A stretch of 64,000 nucleotides of DNA from Azospirillum sp. TSH64. GTDB taxonomy: Bacteria > Pseudomonadota > Alphaproteobacteria > Azospirillales > Azospirillaceae. The notes under the pieces were generated by a model. It made no database searches, was not told where the DNA came from, and saw nothing but the letters and a program-made list of their open reading frames with translations. Shown piece after piece: positions 45,919 to 56,571 of the stretch. The position numbers were made by a program, and so were the translations under genes. Positions within the stretch are counted from its first letter, which is position 1; each line of letters starts with the position of its first letter. The DNA is taken from contig NZ_LGQW01000015.1 of assembly GCF_003116035.1 (NCBI RefSeq), forward strand, positions 4,271,431 through 4,335,430, written 5' to 3'.

Positions 45919-46677
45919 ATGTCCACTGCCGCCGCCGCGGCCCCGTTCGACCCGACCGCCCTGTCGGACGCCCTGCCCCTGCCGCTGTACCTGCAACTGG
46001 CGCGGCATCTGCGGACGCTGATCGTCGAGGGCAGGCTGACCGACCAGGACGCCCTTCCCGGCGAGCGGGAGCTGGCGGAAACCTTCGGTGTGTCGCGCGT
46101 CACCGTGCGCAAGGCCCTGCGCGAGCTGATCGCGGAGGGGCTGCTGCATCAGCGCCAGGGGGCCGGCACCTTCATCAACCGCAGCCCTCATGTGGAACAG
46201 CGGCTGTCCGCCCTGACCAGCTTTACCGAGGATATCGGCGGGCGCGGGCTGAAGCCGGATTCGCGCTGGCTCAGCCGCTCGGTCGCCACCGCGACGCCGG
46301 AGGAGGCGATGGCGCTGGGCCTGCGTCCGGGGGCGGAGGTCGTGCGGCTGCACCGGCTGCGGCTGGCCGACGGCACCCCGCTCGCCATCGAACTCAGCGC
46401 CCTGCCGACCAGCGTCCTGCCCGATCCCGATCTGGTGCAGGGTTCCCTGTACGAGACCCTGCGCGGGCGCGGCCATCCACCCTTCCGCGCCCTGCAACGC
46501 TTGTCTGCCATTCGCCTGCCGGCGGATCAGGCGACGCTTCTGGGGGTTCCCGACGGCGCCCCCGCCCTCTACATTGAGCGCCGCACCTTCCTGGAGAACG
46601 GAACCCCGCTGGAGTTCGTCCGTTCCCACTACCGCGGCGACGCCTATGACTTCGTCGTGGAACTGTCGCTGGTCTGA
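45919..46677 (+). CDS. GntR/UTRA (HutC-subfamily) regulator, NagR/DasR-like
   Basis: From the ATG with GGAG nine bases upstream the protein has 252 residues. It has an N-terminal winged helix-turn-helix (LPGERELAETFGVSRVTVRK, LHQRQGAGTFI) and a UTRA effector domain (about 95-245, with VVRLHRLRLADGTPLAIEL and the ending EFVRSHYRGDAYDFVVEL). UTRA regulators of this kind bind glucosamine-6-phosphate or GlcNAc-6-phosphate. It is surrounded by amino-sugar genes and probably represses them. A HAD phosphatase follows in the same direction. Confidence 0.9.
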   Translation: MSTAAAAAPFDPTALSDALPLPLYLQLARHLRTLIVEGRLTDQDALPGERELAETFGVSRVTVRKALRELIAEGLLHQRQGAGTFINRSPHVEQRLSALTSFTEDIGGRGLKPDSRWLSRSVATATPEEAMALGLRPGAEVVRLHRLRLADGTPLAIELSALPTSVLPDPDLVQGSLYETLRGRGHPPFRALQRLSAIRLPADQATLLGVPDGAPALYIERRTFLENGTPLEFVRSHYRGDAYDFVVELSLV

Positions 46678-46727
46678 TCCCCCCGGACCATTCCGTCCCA
46701 CACAGACGTTTCCAACGAGAGCGAGCG

Positions 46728-47393
46728 ATGAAGCCTGCCCTTGATACCCCGTTCCGCGTCCGCGCCATCCTGTTCGACATGGACGGCACCCTGATCGACA
46801 CGAAGGGTCCGGTTGAACGCTCCTGGCGCGCCTGGGCCGCCCGGCACGATCTCGATCCCGAGGCGATCCTGGCGGTCTGCCACGGCGTCCGCAGCATCGA
46901 AACCGTCCGCCGCTTCGCCCCCGCCGGTGCCGACATCGACGAGGAGGTGCGTCTGGTGGAGGAGTGCTACACCAGCGATACCGAAGGTGTGCGCGCCGTC
47001 CCCGGCGCGCTGGAGCTTCTGCAATCGCTGCCGCGCCACCGCTGGGCGGTGGTGACCTCCGCCCCGCACGACATGGCACGGAAGCGCATCGCCCAGGCCG
47101 GCCTGCCGCTGCCCGACCTGCTGATCGGCGCCGACAACGTCACCCAGGGCAAGCCCCACCCCGAAGGCTACCGCACCGCCGCCGAAAAGCTGGGCTTCGA
47201 CCCGCGCGACACCGTGGTGTTCGAGGATGCCCCGGCGGGACTGGCCGCCGGCAACGCGGCAGGCGCCTGGGTGATCGGACTGACCACGACACTGCCGGCG
47301 CATGAGTTGGACGGCAACCTGTCCCTGCCCGACCTGACCGCGCTGCGGGTGCGCGTCGACGAGGATGGGCTGGAGATCGTGGCGGTGGGCTGA
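46728..47393 (+). CDS. HAD-superfamily sugar phosphatase
   Basis: The 221-residue protein has the HAD motifs in order: motif I FDMDGTLIDT, motif II VVTSAP, motif III Lys in QGKPHPEGY and motif IV FEDAPAGLAAG. The helical cap after motif I places it with beta-phosphoglucomutase/sugar phosphatase (YfbT-like) enzymes. It probably dephosphorylates a sugar phosphate, perhaps to relieve build-up during amino-sugar uptake. It lies 50 bases after the regulator and is convergent with nagA. Confidence 0.87.
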   Translation: MKPALDTPFRVRAILFDMDGTLIDTKGPVERSWRAWAARHDLDPEAILAVCHGVRSIETVRRFAPAGADIDEEVRLVEECYTSDTEGVRAVPGALELLQSLPRHRWAVVTSAPHDMARKRIAQAGLPLPDLLIGADNVTQGKPHPEGYRTAAEKLGFDPRDTVVFEDAPAGLAAGNAAGAWVIGLTTTLPAHELDGNLSLPDLTALRVRVDEDGLEIVAVG

Positions 47394-47437
47394 CGGATCG
47401 TCGGAGTGTGGGCATCGGCAGCCGATAGCTGAGCGCC

Positions 47438-48598
47438 CTAAGCCCACCGCCACTCCCCGTCGACCCAGGTTCCGCGCACCGTCAGATCCGGCCGCAGCAG
47501 CACCAGATCGGCCCGCCAACCCGGCGCGATCCGGCCGCGCTCGCTCGCCATGCCTAAGAACTCGGCCGGATAGAGCGACGCCATGCGCAGCGACTCTTCC
47601 AGCGGCAGGCCGATCAGCGTCCCGGCATTGCGCACCGCCGTCGCCATGTCGAGGTCGGCCCCCGCCAGAGTGCCGTCGGCCAGCACCAGCCGCCCGTCGC
47701 GCCGGTAGATCGTCCGCCCGTTCAGTTCGAAGCGATCCGCGTCGGTGCCCGTCGGCGGCATCGCATCGGTCACCAGCATCATCCTGCCCCGCGGCCGGGC
47801 AGCCAGCGCGGCGCGCATCATCAGCGGGTGGACATGATGCCCGTCGGCGATCAGCCCACACCAGGGCCGCCCGTCGCCCAGCGCCGCCCCGGCCGGGCCG
47901 GGCTGGCGGTTGGCGATGCCGGGCATGGCGTTGTAGAGGTGCGTCACCCCGCGCACGCCGAGATCGAAGGCCTCGACCACCCGCTCGGCGCTCGCCATCG
48001 TGTGGCCGACCGATAGGATCACCCCCGCCGCCATCAGCCGGGACAGGGCCGCATCCTCCACGCATTCCGGCGCCAGGGTCAGCAGCACCCGGCCGCCCGA
48101 CATCCGCCCCGGCAGACTACCGATGAAGGCAAGATCGCCCTCGTCCGGTGCGCGGACGAAGCGCGGATCGTGAGCGCCGACCCGCTGCGGGCTGATGAAG
48201 GGTCCTTCGAAATGGATGCCCAGCACACCGCTGCCCGGCTGTGCCACCGCCGTCACCGCGGCCTCGGCGGCGGCGCGGTGGCAGTCGGGGGTGTCGGTGA
48301 TGATGGTCGGCAGCAGCCCGGTGGTGCCGAAGCGCCGGTGCGCCGCGGCGATGGCGAGCGTCGCTTCCACAGTCGGCCGCTCGTTGAACAGCACGCCGCC
48401 GCCGCCATTGACCTGGATGTCGAGGAAGCCGGGCGCCAGCAGGTCGCCGGCCTCCAGCGCCACCGTCCGCTCGACGTCCGGCAGGGTGCGGCCAGGCGCC
48501 AGGATGTCGAGGATGCGGCCATCGGCGACCAGCAGGCTGCGGCCGTCGAGGATGGTCTCGCCCGTGAAGATCCGGGCACCGGTCAGGAGCTGTCGCAT
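47438..48598 (-). CDS. nagA: N-acetylglucosamine-6-phosphate deacetylase
   Basis: The 386-residue amidohydrolase converts GlcNAc-6-phosphate to glucosamine-6-phosphate and acetate. Landmarks are LLAPGFLDIQVNGGGGVLFN, the metal Glu in IHFEGPFISPQRVGAHDP, metal His residues in SVGHTMASAE and GVTHLYNAM, and the catalytic Asp in LVTDAMPPTG. Its start overlaps the stop of the upstream deaminase gene (TGATG), so the two enzymes are coupled. It is convergent with the HAD gene. Confidence 0.93.
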   Translation of the reverse strand: MRQLLTGARIFTGETILDGRSLLVADGRILDILAPGRTLPDVERTVALEAGDLLAPGFLDIQVNGGGGVLFNERPTVEATLAIAAAHRRFGTTGLLPTIITDTPDCHRAAAEAAVTAVAQPGSGVLGIHFEGPFISPQRVGAHDPRFVRAPDEGDLAFIGSLPGRMSGGRVLLTLAPECVEDAALSRLMAAGVILSVGHTMASAERVVEAFDLGVRGVTHLYNAMPGIANRQPGPAGAALGDGRPWCGLIADGHHVHPLMMRAALAARPRGRMMLVTDAMPPTGTDADRFELNGRTIYRRDGRLVLADGTLAGADLDMATAVRNAGTLIGLPLEESLRMASLYPAEFLGMASERGRIAPGWRADLVLLRPDLTVRGTWVDGEWRWA

Positions 48599-49659
48599 CA
48601 GACGGTCTTCGTCACTTTGGCAAGGTTGGGCGGGCTGTCGGGGTCGATGCCGCGGGCCAGCGCCAGTTCATAGACCGCGCCATAGAAGCTCTGCAATGCC
48701 GCCAGCGGTGCCGCCTCCGGTGCGATCCCCGGCAGGCTCGGCAGCAGCGTGGTTCCTGTAAGCCCCGCTTCGGTGGTGGCGACGTTGGCCCCCAGCCCGA
48801 CGATGCGCTCCACCACCGCGCGGGTGTGCGGCTCCGCCGCATCGGGCTGGGTCAGGGCCAGCACCGGGAAGCCGGGGCCGACCAGCGCCAGCGGGCCATG
48901 AACCACCTCCGCCGCGCTGAAGGCTTCGGCGTGCAGTCGGCAGGTTTCCTTGAACTTCAGCGCCATCTCCAGCGCAGCACCGAAACCGACTCCGCGCCCC
49001 AGCACATAGAGGTTCCGCGCGGTGGCGAGCGGCATCAGCGCCGGCCTCCAGTCCAGCCCCTTCGCCGCCTCCAGCGTGTCGGGCAGGGCCGCCAGCGTCG
49101 CCTTCAGCGCCGGATCGTCCTGCCAGTGCGCCACCAGCTGCAGATAGGTGGCCAGCGAGGCGATGCAGGATTTCGTCGCGGCGACGCTGCGTTCCGGCCC
49201 AGCCGCCAGCGGCAGGAAATGGTCGCACATCTCCGCCAGCGGCGAGTCCTCGGCATTGACGAAGCCGACCACCCGCGCACCGCCGGCCTTCGCCGCCTCC
49301 ACCAGCCGCAGCAGGTCCGGGCTGCGGCCCGACTGCGAAACGGCGACGAACAGTGCGCCTTCCAGGTTGAGATGCCCGCCATAGACAGAGGCGATGGACG
49401 GCCCGATGGAGGCCACCGCCCGTCCGATCCGCGTCTCGATCAGATATTTGCCATAGGCAGACGCGTGGTCGGAGCTGCCGCGGGCGCAGGTGACGACGAA
49501 GCGCGGCGGCTCGCGTCGCAGGCGTTCGCCCAGTTCGGCGAAGCCGGCGCCACAGCGCTCGATCTGCCGGGCCACCGCGGCGGGGGCCTCCGCTGCCTCC
49601 ACCGCCATCAGGGGAGTGGAGCGGGAGGGGGTGAAATCTGGAATGCCCTGATCGGTCAT
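48598..49659 (-). CDS. SIS-domain glucosamine-6-phosphate deaminase (NagB-II/GlmS-like)
   Basis: From the ATG starting MTDQGIPDF the protein has 353 residues. It has two SIS domains and no N-terminal glutaminase, unlike GlmS. Key parts are CARGSSDHASAYGKYLIE, AVSQSGRSPDLLRL, SVAATKSCIASLATY, GRGVGFGAALEMALKFKET and EVVHGPLALV. This is the NagB-II class that converts glucosamine-6-phosphate to fructose-6-phosphate and ammonia, the step after NagA. It is the first gene of the nagB-II/nagA operon and has a perfect UTRA-type operator 20 bases upstream. AgaS is the alternative name for close relatives. Confidence 0.88.
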   Translation of the reverse strand: MTDQGIPDFTPSRSTPLMAVEAAEAPAAVARQIERCGAGFAELGERLRREPPRFVVTCARGSSDHASAYGKYLIETRIGRAVASIGPSIASVYGGHLNLEGALFVAVSQSGRSPDLLRLVEAAKAGGARVVGFVNAEDSPLAEMCDHFLPLAAGPERSVAATKSCIASLATYLQLVAHWQDDPALKATLAALPDTLEAAKGLDWRPALMPLATARNLYVLGRGVGFGAALEMALKFKETCRLHAEAFSAAEVVHGPLALVGPGFPVLALTQPDAAEPHTRAVVERIVGLGANVATTEAGLTGTTLLPSLPGIAPEAAPLAALQSFYGAVYELALARGIDPDSPPNLAKVTKTV

Positions 49660-49678
49660 GGCGGCGCTCGCGATTGAC

Positions 49679-49692
49679 TGGTATAGATACCA
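49679..49692. promoter_or_regulatory. NagR/DasR-type operator upstream of the deaminase-nagA operon
   Basis: TGGTATAGATACCA is a perfect 6-2-6 palindrome that closely matches the known dre-type sites of UTRA regulators (for example the TGGTATAGAC family). It lies 20 bases before the deaminase ATG. Confidence 0.75.
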
Positions 49693-49838
49693 ATGTAAGA
49701 CCTTCTTGCGCCGGAGGCCAGCGTCCATTGGTGGAATCTCATCACGACAGTCGCCGCAATGTGGAAAAGAAAAGCGGCGCGACCCGGGAAAGGTCGCGCC
49801 GCACGATAAAACCACTCAAATACCAGATAGGGTTCCCG

Positions 49839-51623
<1,785 letters not shown>

Positions 51624-51953
51624 GGCGGCTCTCCCGCAAATTGTCCGGCGGCGGCGACATCCTGAGTTCCGGATGGGTCGGCCCTGGGTGGAACTACAAC
51701 CTGACCCATGCTCGGGTTTCACGACATAGGCGACATAGCGCGCCGGGCAAGCTTGCGGCTTATCCCCGATGCGCCATGCGGGGTGCGGATTGGCCGCAGG
51801 CTTCCGCCTTTCCCGGACGGGATCTTTCGATAACATATGACGAGAATTGCGCTTGGGCTATGCGGCGTCTGCGCACAGACGGCGTCGGACCGGAGGCACC
51901 CGCCAGGGGATGCCCGCTGCGGTCGAAGCGATAAGAAAAGAGGACCGAACCAC
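51624..51953. promoter_or_regulatory. Divergent promoter region of ptsG and the EIIA-HPr-EI gene
   Basis: The 330 bases hold no credible gene. A 7-bp inverted repeat, ATGGGTC/GACCCAT, occurs at 51674-51680 and 51704-51710. An AT-rich patch around 51825-51845 (CGATAACATATGACG) may hold a -10 element for the rightward gene. No clear TGGTATAGATACCA-type site is present. Confidence 0.4.
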
Positions 51954-54530
51954 ATGACCGCGATCACGCTTGCAGCCCCGCTGGCCGGATGGGCCATGCC
52001 GCTGTCCGAGGTGCCCGATCCCGCTTTCGCCCAGGGGCTGGTCGGAACCGGCATGGCCATCGACCCCACGGTGAACGAGTTGCGCAGCCCTTGCGACGGC
52101 ACCGTGCTGTCGATCCACCGGGCGCGCCATGCCTGCACCGTCCGCACCGCCAGCGGGGCGGAGGTCCTGCTGCATCTGGGGGTCGACACCGTCGGGCTGA
52201 ACGGCGAGGGCTTCACCGCCCATGTCCGGGACGGGCAATCGGTGAAGACCGGAGACCGCCTGATCAGCTTCGACATGGATCTGGTGGGAAGCCGGGCGCA
52301 GAGCCTGGTCAGCATGATGGTTGTGGTGAATGACGGCTACACCGTCGACGGCCAGTCGGTGGATCGCGAGATCGCCGCCGGCGACGCGGCGATGACCGTC
52401 CATGGCGGCAGCGGCGCCGATGCCGGGCTCCCCGCCGCCGGCCCTGACTCGGAAGAGGAAGGAGAGGGAGAAACCGGCGAGCGGAGCGTCGTGCTGCCCA
52501 TCGCCAACGGGCTGCATGCCCGCCCGGCGGCGGCCCTGGTCGCCGCGACCAAGGCCTATCCCGGCACCGTCACCCTCCACTGCCGCGACCGCCGTGCCAA
52601 CGCCAAGAGCGTGGTCGCCCTGATGGGGCTCGGCACCGTACTCGGCGACCGGCTGACGGTGCGCGCCGCCGGCCCCGGCGCCCAGGACATGGCGGAAAGC
52701 ATCGCCGTGCTGATCGAGGGCGGGCTGGGCGATCCGGTTGTCGCAGGTGCCGGTTCACAGGCCGCGCCGGCTGCATCCCCCGCCGCCGCCCCGGCCCAGC
52801 CGGCCGCGGAGGAAGAGATCGGCGCGCCCTTCGCCGCTGGCGAGGAGGTGCTGCTGAAGGGCACCATCGCCGTGCCGGGACAGGCGGTCGGCACCGTCGC
52901 CCGCCGGTTCCGCACCACGGCGCGCGTGGTCGAACAGGGCGCCGGCGCGCAGGTCGAGGAGCCGCGCCTGCGCCGGGCGCTGGAGCGGGTCGTCGCCGGC
53001 CTGACGCAATCCGCGCAGCGGATGCCCGAACATGCCGCCATCTTCCAGGCCCACCGGGAGCTGCTGGACGATCCGGAGCTGCTGGACGGGGCGCTCGCCG
53101 ACATCCGCAGCGGCAAGAGCGCCGAATGGTCCTGGCAGTGCACGGCACGCCGTCAGGCCGACGCCCTGGCCGCCCTCGCCGATCCCCGCATGGCCGAACG
53201 CGCCGCCGACCTGCGCGACCTGGAACAGCAGGTGCTGACCGCCCTGTCCGGGAAGGAGCCGGATGTCGGGCTGGCCGAACTGCCGGCCGGGAGCATCGTG
53301 CTGGCCGACGAGATCCTGCCCTCCGACCTCGCCGGGGTTCCCGCCGGGCGGCTGGCCGGCATCGGCATGGCGCATGGGGGGCCGACCTCCCACGCCGTCA
53401 TCCTGGCGGCGGCGCTGGGCGTGCCGACCGTGGTGGCGCTGGGCCGGCAGGCGGAGCGGGTTCCGGACGGCGCACCCGTCGTGATCGACGGCAACCGCGG
53501 CGAACTGCTGGTCTTCCCGCCGGAGGACACGCTGGCGGCGACCCGGACCGCCGTCGCGGCCCGCACGGCGCGGCGCGAGGAGAACCGCCGGTCCTCCCGC
53601 GAGGAGTGCCGCATGGCCGACGGCACGCGGATCGAGGTGTTCGCCAATCTGGGCCGGGTCAGCGACGCCCCCGGCGCCGTGGTGGAAGGTGCGGAGGGCT
53701 GCGGCCTGCTGCGCACCGAATTCCTGTTCCTGGAACGCCAGTCCGCCCCGACGGAGGACGAGCAGTACCAGCAGTATCAGCAGATCGCCGACGCGCTGGA
53801 AGGCCGGCCACTGGTGATCCGCACGCTGGATGTCGGCGGCGACAAGCCGCTGTCCTACCTGCCCCTGCCGAAGGAGGAGAACCCGGTGCTCGGCCTGCGC
53901 GGCGTCCGCGTGGGCCTGCGCGAACCGGAGCTTCTGCGGGCGCAGATCCGCGCCATCCTGCGGGTGAAGCCGGCCGGCGTCTGCCGCATCATGGTGCCGA
54001 TGATCGCCTCGCCGTCCGAACTCCAGGCGGTGCGGGCGATGGTGGATGAGGAGCGATTGAGGCTCGGCCGGGCCGAACCCATCGAGCTGGGGGCGATGAT
54101 CGAGGTGCCGGCCGCCGCCCTGATCGCCGACCGCATCGGCGCGGTGGCGGACTTCCTGTCCATCGGCACCAACGACCTGACCCAGTATGTGCTGGCGATG
54201 GACCGTGGCAACCCGCATGTGGCGGCGCAGCTCGACGCGCTGCATCCGGGCGTGCTGCGGCTGATCCGCCTTGCGGTGATGGGGGCGAAGACCCACGACC
54301 GGGTGGTCGCGGTGTGCGGCGGCTCGGCCTCCGACCCGATGGCGGCGCCGCTGCTGATCGGGCTGGGCGTCACCGAACTGTCGGCCACCCCGGCGGTGAT
54401 CGCCGACCTGAAGGCGTTCATCCGCACCCTGCGCATGGAGGATTGCCGCCGCGTCGCCGAAGCCGCCCTCGGCACCGACAGCGCCGACGAGGTCCGCCGG
54501 CTGGTCACGGAGACCTGGCCGGCGCTTTGA
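51954..54530 (+). CDS. Fused PTS phosphotransfer protein EIIA(Glc)-HPr-EI
   Basis: AGAGGA precedes the ATG, and the product has 858 residues. Domain 1 (1-150) is a glucose-type EIIA with active His74 in EVLLHLGVDTVGL. Domain 2 (about 176-262) is HPr with His188 in NGLHARPAA and Ser219 in NAKSVVALMG. Domain 3 (about 298-858) is enzyme I with active His480 in GGPTSHAVILA, plus LRTEFLFLER and the C-terminal PEP-binding region GTNDLTQYVLAMDRGN. It takes phosphate from PEP and delivers it to EIIB domains, so it can energise both ptsG and nagE products, which lack EIIA. Confidence 0.93.
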   Translation: MTAITLAAPLAGWAMPLSEVPDPAFAQGLVGTGMAIDPTVNELRSPCDGTVLSIHRARHACTVRTASGAEVLLHLGVDTVGLNGEGFTAHVRDGQSVKTGDRLISFDMDLVGSRAQSLVSMMVVVNDGYTVDGQSVDREIAAGDAAMTVHGGSGADAGLPAAGPDSEEEGEGETGERSVVLPIANGLHARPAAALVAATKAYPGTVTLHCRDRRANAKSVVALMGLGTVLGDRLTVRAAGPGAQDMAESIAVLIEGGLGDPVVAGAGSQAAPAASPAAAPAQPAAEEEIGAPFAAGEEVLLKGTIAVPGQAVGTVARRFRTTARVVEQGAGAQVEEPRLRRALERVVAGLTQSAQRMPEHAAIFQAHRELLDDPELLDGALADIRSGKSAEWSWQCTARRQADALAALADPRMAERAADLRDLEQQVLTALSGKEPDVGLAELPAGSIVLADEILPSDLAGVPAGRLAGIGMAHGGPTSHAVILAAALGVPTVVALGRQAERVPDGAPVVIDGNRGELLVFPPEDTLAATRTAVAARTARREENRRSSREECRMADGTRIEVFANLGRVSDAPGAVVEGAEGCGLLRTEFLFLERQSAPTEDEQYQQYQQIADALEGRPLVIRTLDVGGDKPLSYLPLPKEENPVLGLRGVRVGLREPELLRAQIRAILRVKPAGVCRIMVPMIASPSELQAVRAMVDEERLRLGRAEPIELGAMIEVPAAALIADRIGAVADFLSIGTNDLTQYVLAMDRGNPHVAAQLDALHPGVLRLIRLAVMGAKTHDRVVAVCGGSASDPMAAPLLIGLGVTELSATPAVIADLKAFIRTLRMEDCRRVAEAALGTDSADEVRRLVTETWPAL

Positions 54531-54543
54531 GATCCTGAAGCGG

Positions 54544-54581
54544 AAAAAGCCGGCAGCCCATCGCTGGGCGTGCCGGCTTTT
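54544..54581. terminator. Bidirectional terminator after the EIIA-HPr-EI gene
   Basis: AAAAAGCCGGCAGCCCA, a TCGC loop, and TGGGCGTGCCGGCTTTT pair over nearly the whole length with one bulge. A and T tracts flank both sides, so it serves this gene and the convergent membrane-protein gene. Confidence 0.9.
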
Positions 54582-54602
54582 CGATGCACTGTCGAAGAAC
54601 CG

Positions 54603-55304
54603 TCACACCCGCCCGGCCATCAGCAGCACCGCCGCCGCCTGCCGGCCGCCATGCCAGCGGGCGGCGCTCCGGGCGGCGGCGCGCATCGCGGCGATACCGA
54701 TCAGCGATGTGGCGACGAACAGCCCAGGCGTCAGGTCGCCGCGCATCAGCAGCGCCGCACCCAACCCGACGATCAGCACGCGATAGACCGTTTCGCAGAA
54801 GCCCAGCCCGGCGAGGAAGCCGTCGGTGTAACCGAAGCTGTCGGCACCGGCCAGCCGGGCGAGCTGCGACTGCCCGCCCACGGCATTCGCCGGCCCGGTC
54901 GCCCCCACCGCGATCATCGCCGCCAGCGCCGCGACTCCGGCCAGCGCCATGCCCCCCATCAGCGGACTGACCAGCGCCAGCACCGCCAGATGGACCGGCG
55001 CCCATGCCGCTTCCAGCACCCACAGACGCTGCAGCCACCCGATGGCGGCGCCCGACGGTACCAGCCGCGCCAGTTCCCACGATTGCGCGAATTCCAGCAT
55101 CGCATGCAGGGCGAACAGGCTCAGCGCCACGGCCACCAACAGAAGAAGGCTGCCATCGTCGCCCCCCACCCACAGGGCGCCCTGCAATGGCTGGGCATAT
55201 AGGGCGCTTCCGGCCACCAGCAGGTTCGCCGCCGCCCCGAACAGGCAACTGCGGATCAGAGCGGACCGGTTGGTGACCGCGTGACGGGCGATGGACGACG
55301 CCAT
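54603..55304 (-). CDS. Stand-alone ABC-exporter-like transmembrane protein without ATPase domain
   Basis: The 233-residue membrane protein has about five hydrophobic helices. Its sequence resembles the membrane domain of type I secretion ABC exporters (PrtD/HlyB-like). FGAAANLLVAGSALYAQ matches helix 1, AWAPVHLAVLALVSPLMGGM matches the conserved LPWAPIYLA region, and GLGAALLMRGDLTPGLFVAT matches the last helix pair. The two cytosolic helical extensions between helices are much shorter than normal. The protein stops where the nucleotide-binding domain would begin. There is no ATPase gene next to it. It may be a decayed exporter or a repurposed membrane protein. Confidence 0.65.
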   Translation of the reverse strand: MASSIARHAVTNRSALIRSCLFGAAANLLVAGSALYAQPLQGALWVGGDDGSLLLLVAVALSLFALHAMLEFAQSWELARLVPSGAAIGWLQRLWVLEAAWAPVHLAVLALVSPLMGGMALAGVAALAAMIAVGATGPANAVGGQSQLARLAGADSFGYTDGFLAGLGFCETVYRVLIVGLGAALLMRGDLTPGLFVATSLIGIAAMRAAARSAARWHGGRQAAAVLLMAGRV

Positions 55305-55698
55305 GTCGGACGCTCGCGTTCGGAAGGAAAGGACCGGCGGCAGGCTCTGCCCTCCGTGCGCCATGGCGGGGGGCGGGCAGTCCCGTCCGGTGGGCCGGTG
55401 GGCGGGCGGATGATCAGGCTGATCGAACGATGACAGGCTCATGCGGGCTACGGCCGGACGGCCGCTCCTTAAACCTCGGCGGACCTCGACGATCCGCAGG
55501 AACTGCGCAGCCACGGCGACCGTCGCATGTCCGGCATGATGCGTGGGAAAATTTCCCACATCAAGCGAAAAGGTGATTCCCTTTCCCTTCCGCCGCGCTA
55601 TTGTCAAATCGGTCCTCACATCGGTCCAACAGCCAGCCCCCAACCGCCGGAGTGTCAGGCGCGTGCCGATCCGCAGCCCCGAACCAGACCGCCAGAAA
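55305..55698. promoter_or_regulatory. Divergent intergenic region of the membrane protein and the DUF6502 gene
   Basis: This 394-base gap contains a perfect palindrome, GTGGGAAAATTTCCCAC (55543-55559, 8-bp arms around one A), and an AT-richer patch at 55540-55620. An in-frame GTG at 55663 is a possible longer start for the DUF6502 gene. I see no other gene here. Confidence 0.5.
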
Positions 55699-56571
55699 AT
55701 GGCCGGCAGCACCGGGGCGGCACCGCCGGCGGCGCTGCTGACGGCGGTGCGCCGGCTGCTGGTCCCGCTGGTGCGGACGCTGATCGGCTTCGGCATTTCC
55801 TGGCCGATGCTGGCGACCCTGTTGAAGTCGGTGTATGTCGAGGTGGCGGAGCGTGGCTTCGCGCTGCCTGGAAAACCGATGACCGACAGCCGCATCACCC
55901 TGCTGACCGGCGTCCACCGCAAGGACGTCAGCCAGATCCGCAGCGCGCCGCCGGTCGCGGAGGCCGCCGCCGCCGCCGCCCCGTCGCTGGGCGCCCAGGT
56001 GCTGAGCCGCTGGCTGACCGAAGCCGCATTCCTCGACGCCGACGGCCGCCCCCGCCCCCTGCCCCGCGTTTCCGACGGCGAAGCCGGCTTCGAAACGCTG
56101 GTGACCGGCATCAGCAAGGATATCCGCCCGCGCGCCCTGCTGGACGAGCTTCTGCATGCCGGACTGGTGACGGAGCGGCCGGACGGACTGCTCGACCTCG
56201 CCGAGGCGGCGCATGTGCCGCGCGGCGACCTGGACAAGCTCGCCTACTATTACGGCCGCAACCTTGCCGACCATCTGGCGGCGTCCGGCCACAATCTGGC
56301 GGGCGGAACGCCGCCGTTCCTGGAGCGGGCGCTCGCCTATGACCGGCTCAGTCCCGACTCGGTCGCCGTCCTGCGCCGGGAGGCCGACCGGCTGGGAATG
56401 GCGATGCTGGTCGAGCTGAACCGCATGGCGGCCGATCTCGCCGATGGCGACGCCGGCCGTGACGACGCCGACCGCCGTTTCACCGCCGGCCTCTACCTCT
56501 ATGACGCAGAGGAAGCGGCCGATCCTGCGCGGCACGAGGCCGGGTCCGGCGGGGGAGCGGCGGCATCTTGA
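55699..56571 (+). CDS. DUF6502 family protein
   Basis: From the ATG at 55699 the protein has 290 residues. The family pattern is clear: AVRRLLVPLVRTLIGFGISW, then a helix-turn-helix-like stretch LATLLKSVYVEVAERGFAL, then TDSRITLLTGVHRKDV. The C-terminal part has the helix AYYYGRNLADHLAASGHN. These proteins look like transcription regulators or DNA-binding adaptors, but no function is established that I know. The stop overlaps the start of the next gene (TTGA), and the same pair occurs together elsewhere in this family. The start is uncertain. Confidence 0.75.
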   Translation: MAGSTGAAPPAALLTAVRRLLVPLVRTLIGFGISWPMLATLLKSVYVEVAERGFALPGKPMTDSRITLLTGVHRKDVSQIRSAPPVAEAAAAAAPSLGAQVLSRWLTEAAFLDADGRPRPLPRVSDGEAGFETLVTGISKDIRPRALLDELLHAGLVTERPDGLLDLAEAAHVPRGDLDKLAYYYGRNLADHLAASGHNLAGGTPPFLERALAYDRLSPDSVAVLRREADRLGMAMLVELNRMAADLADGDAGRDDADRRFTAGLYLYDAEEAADPARHEAGSGGGAAAS

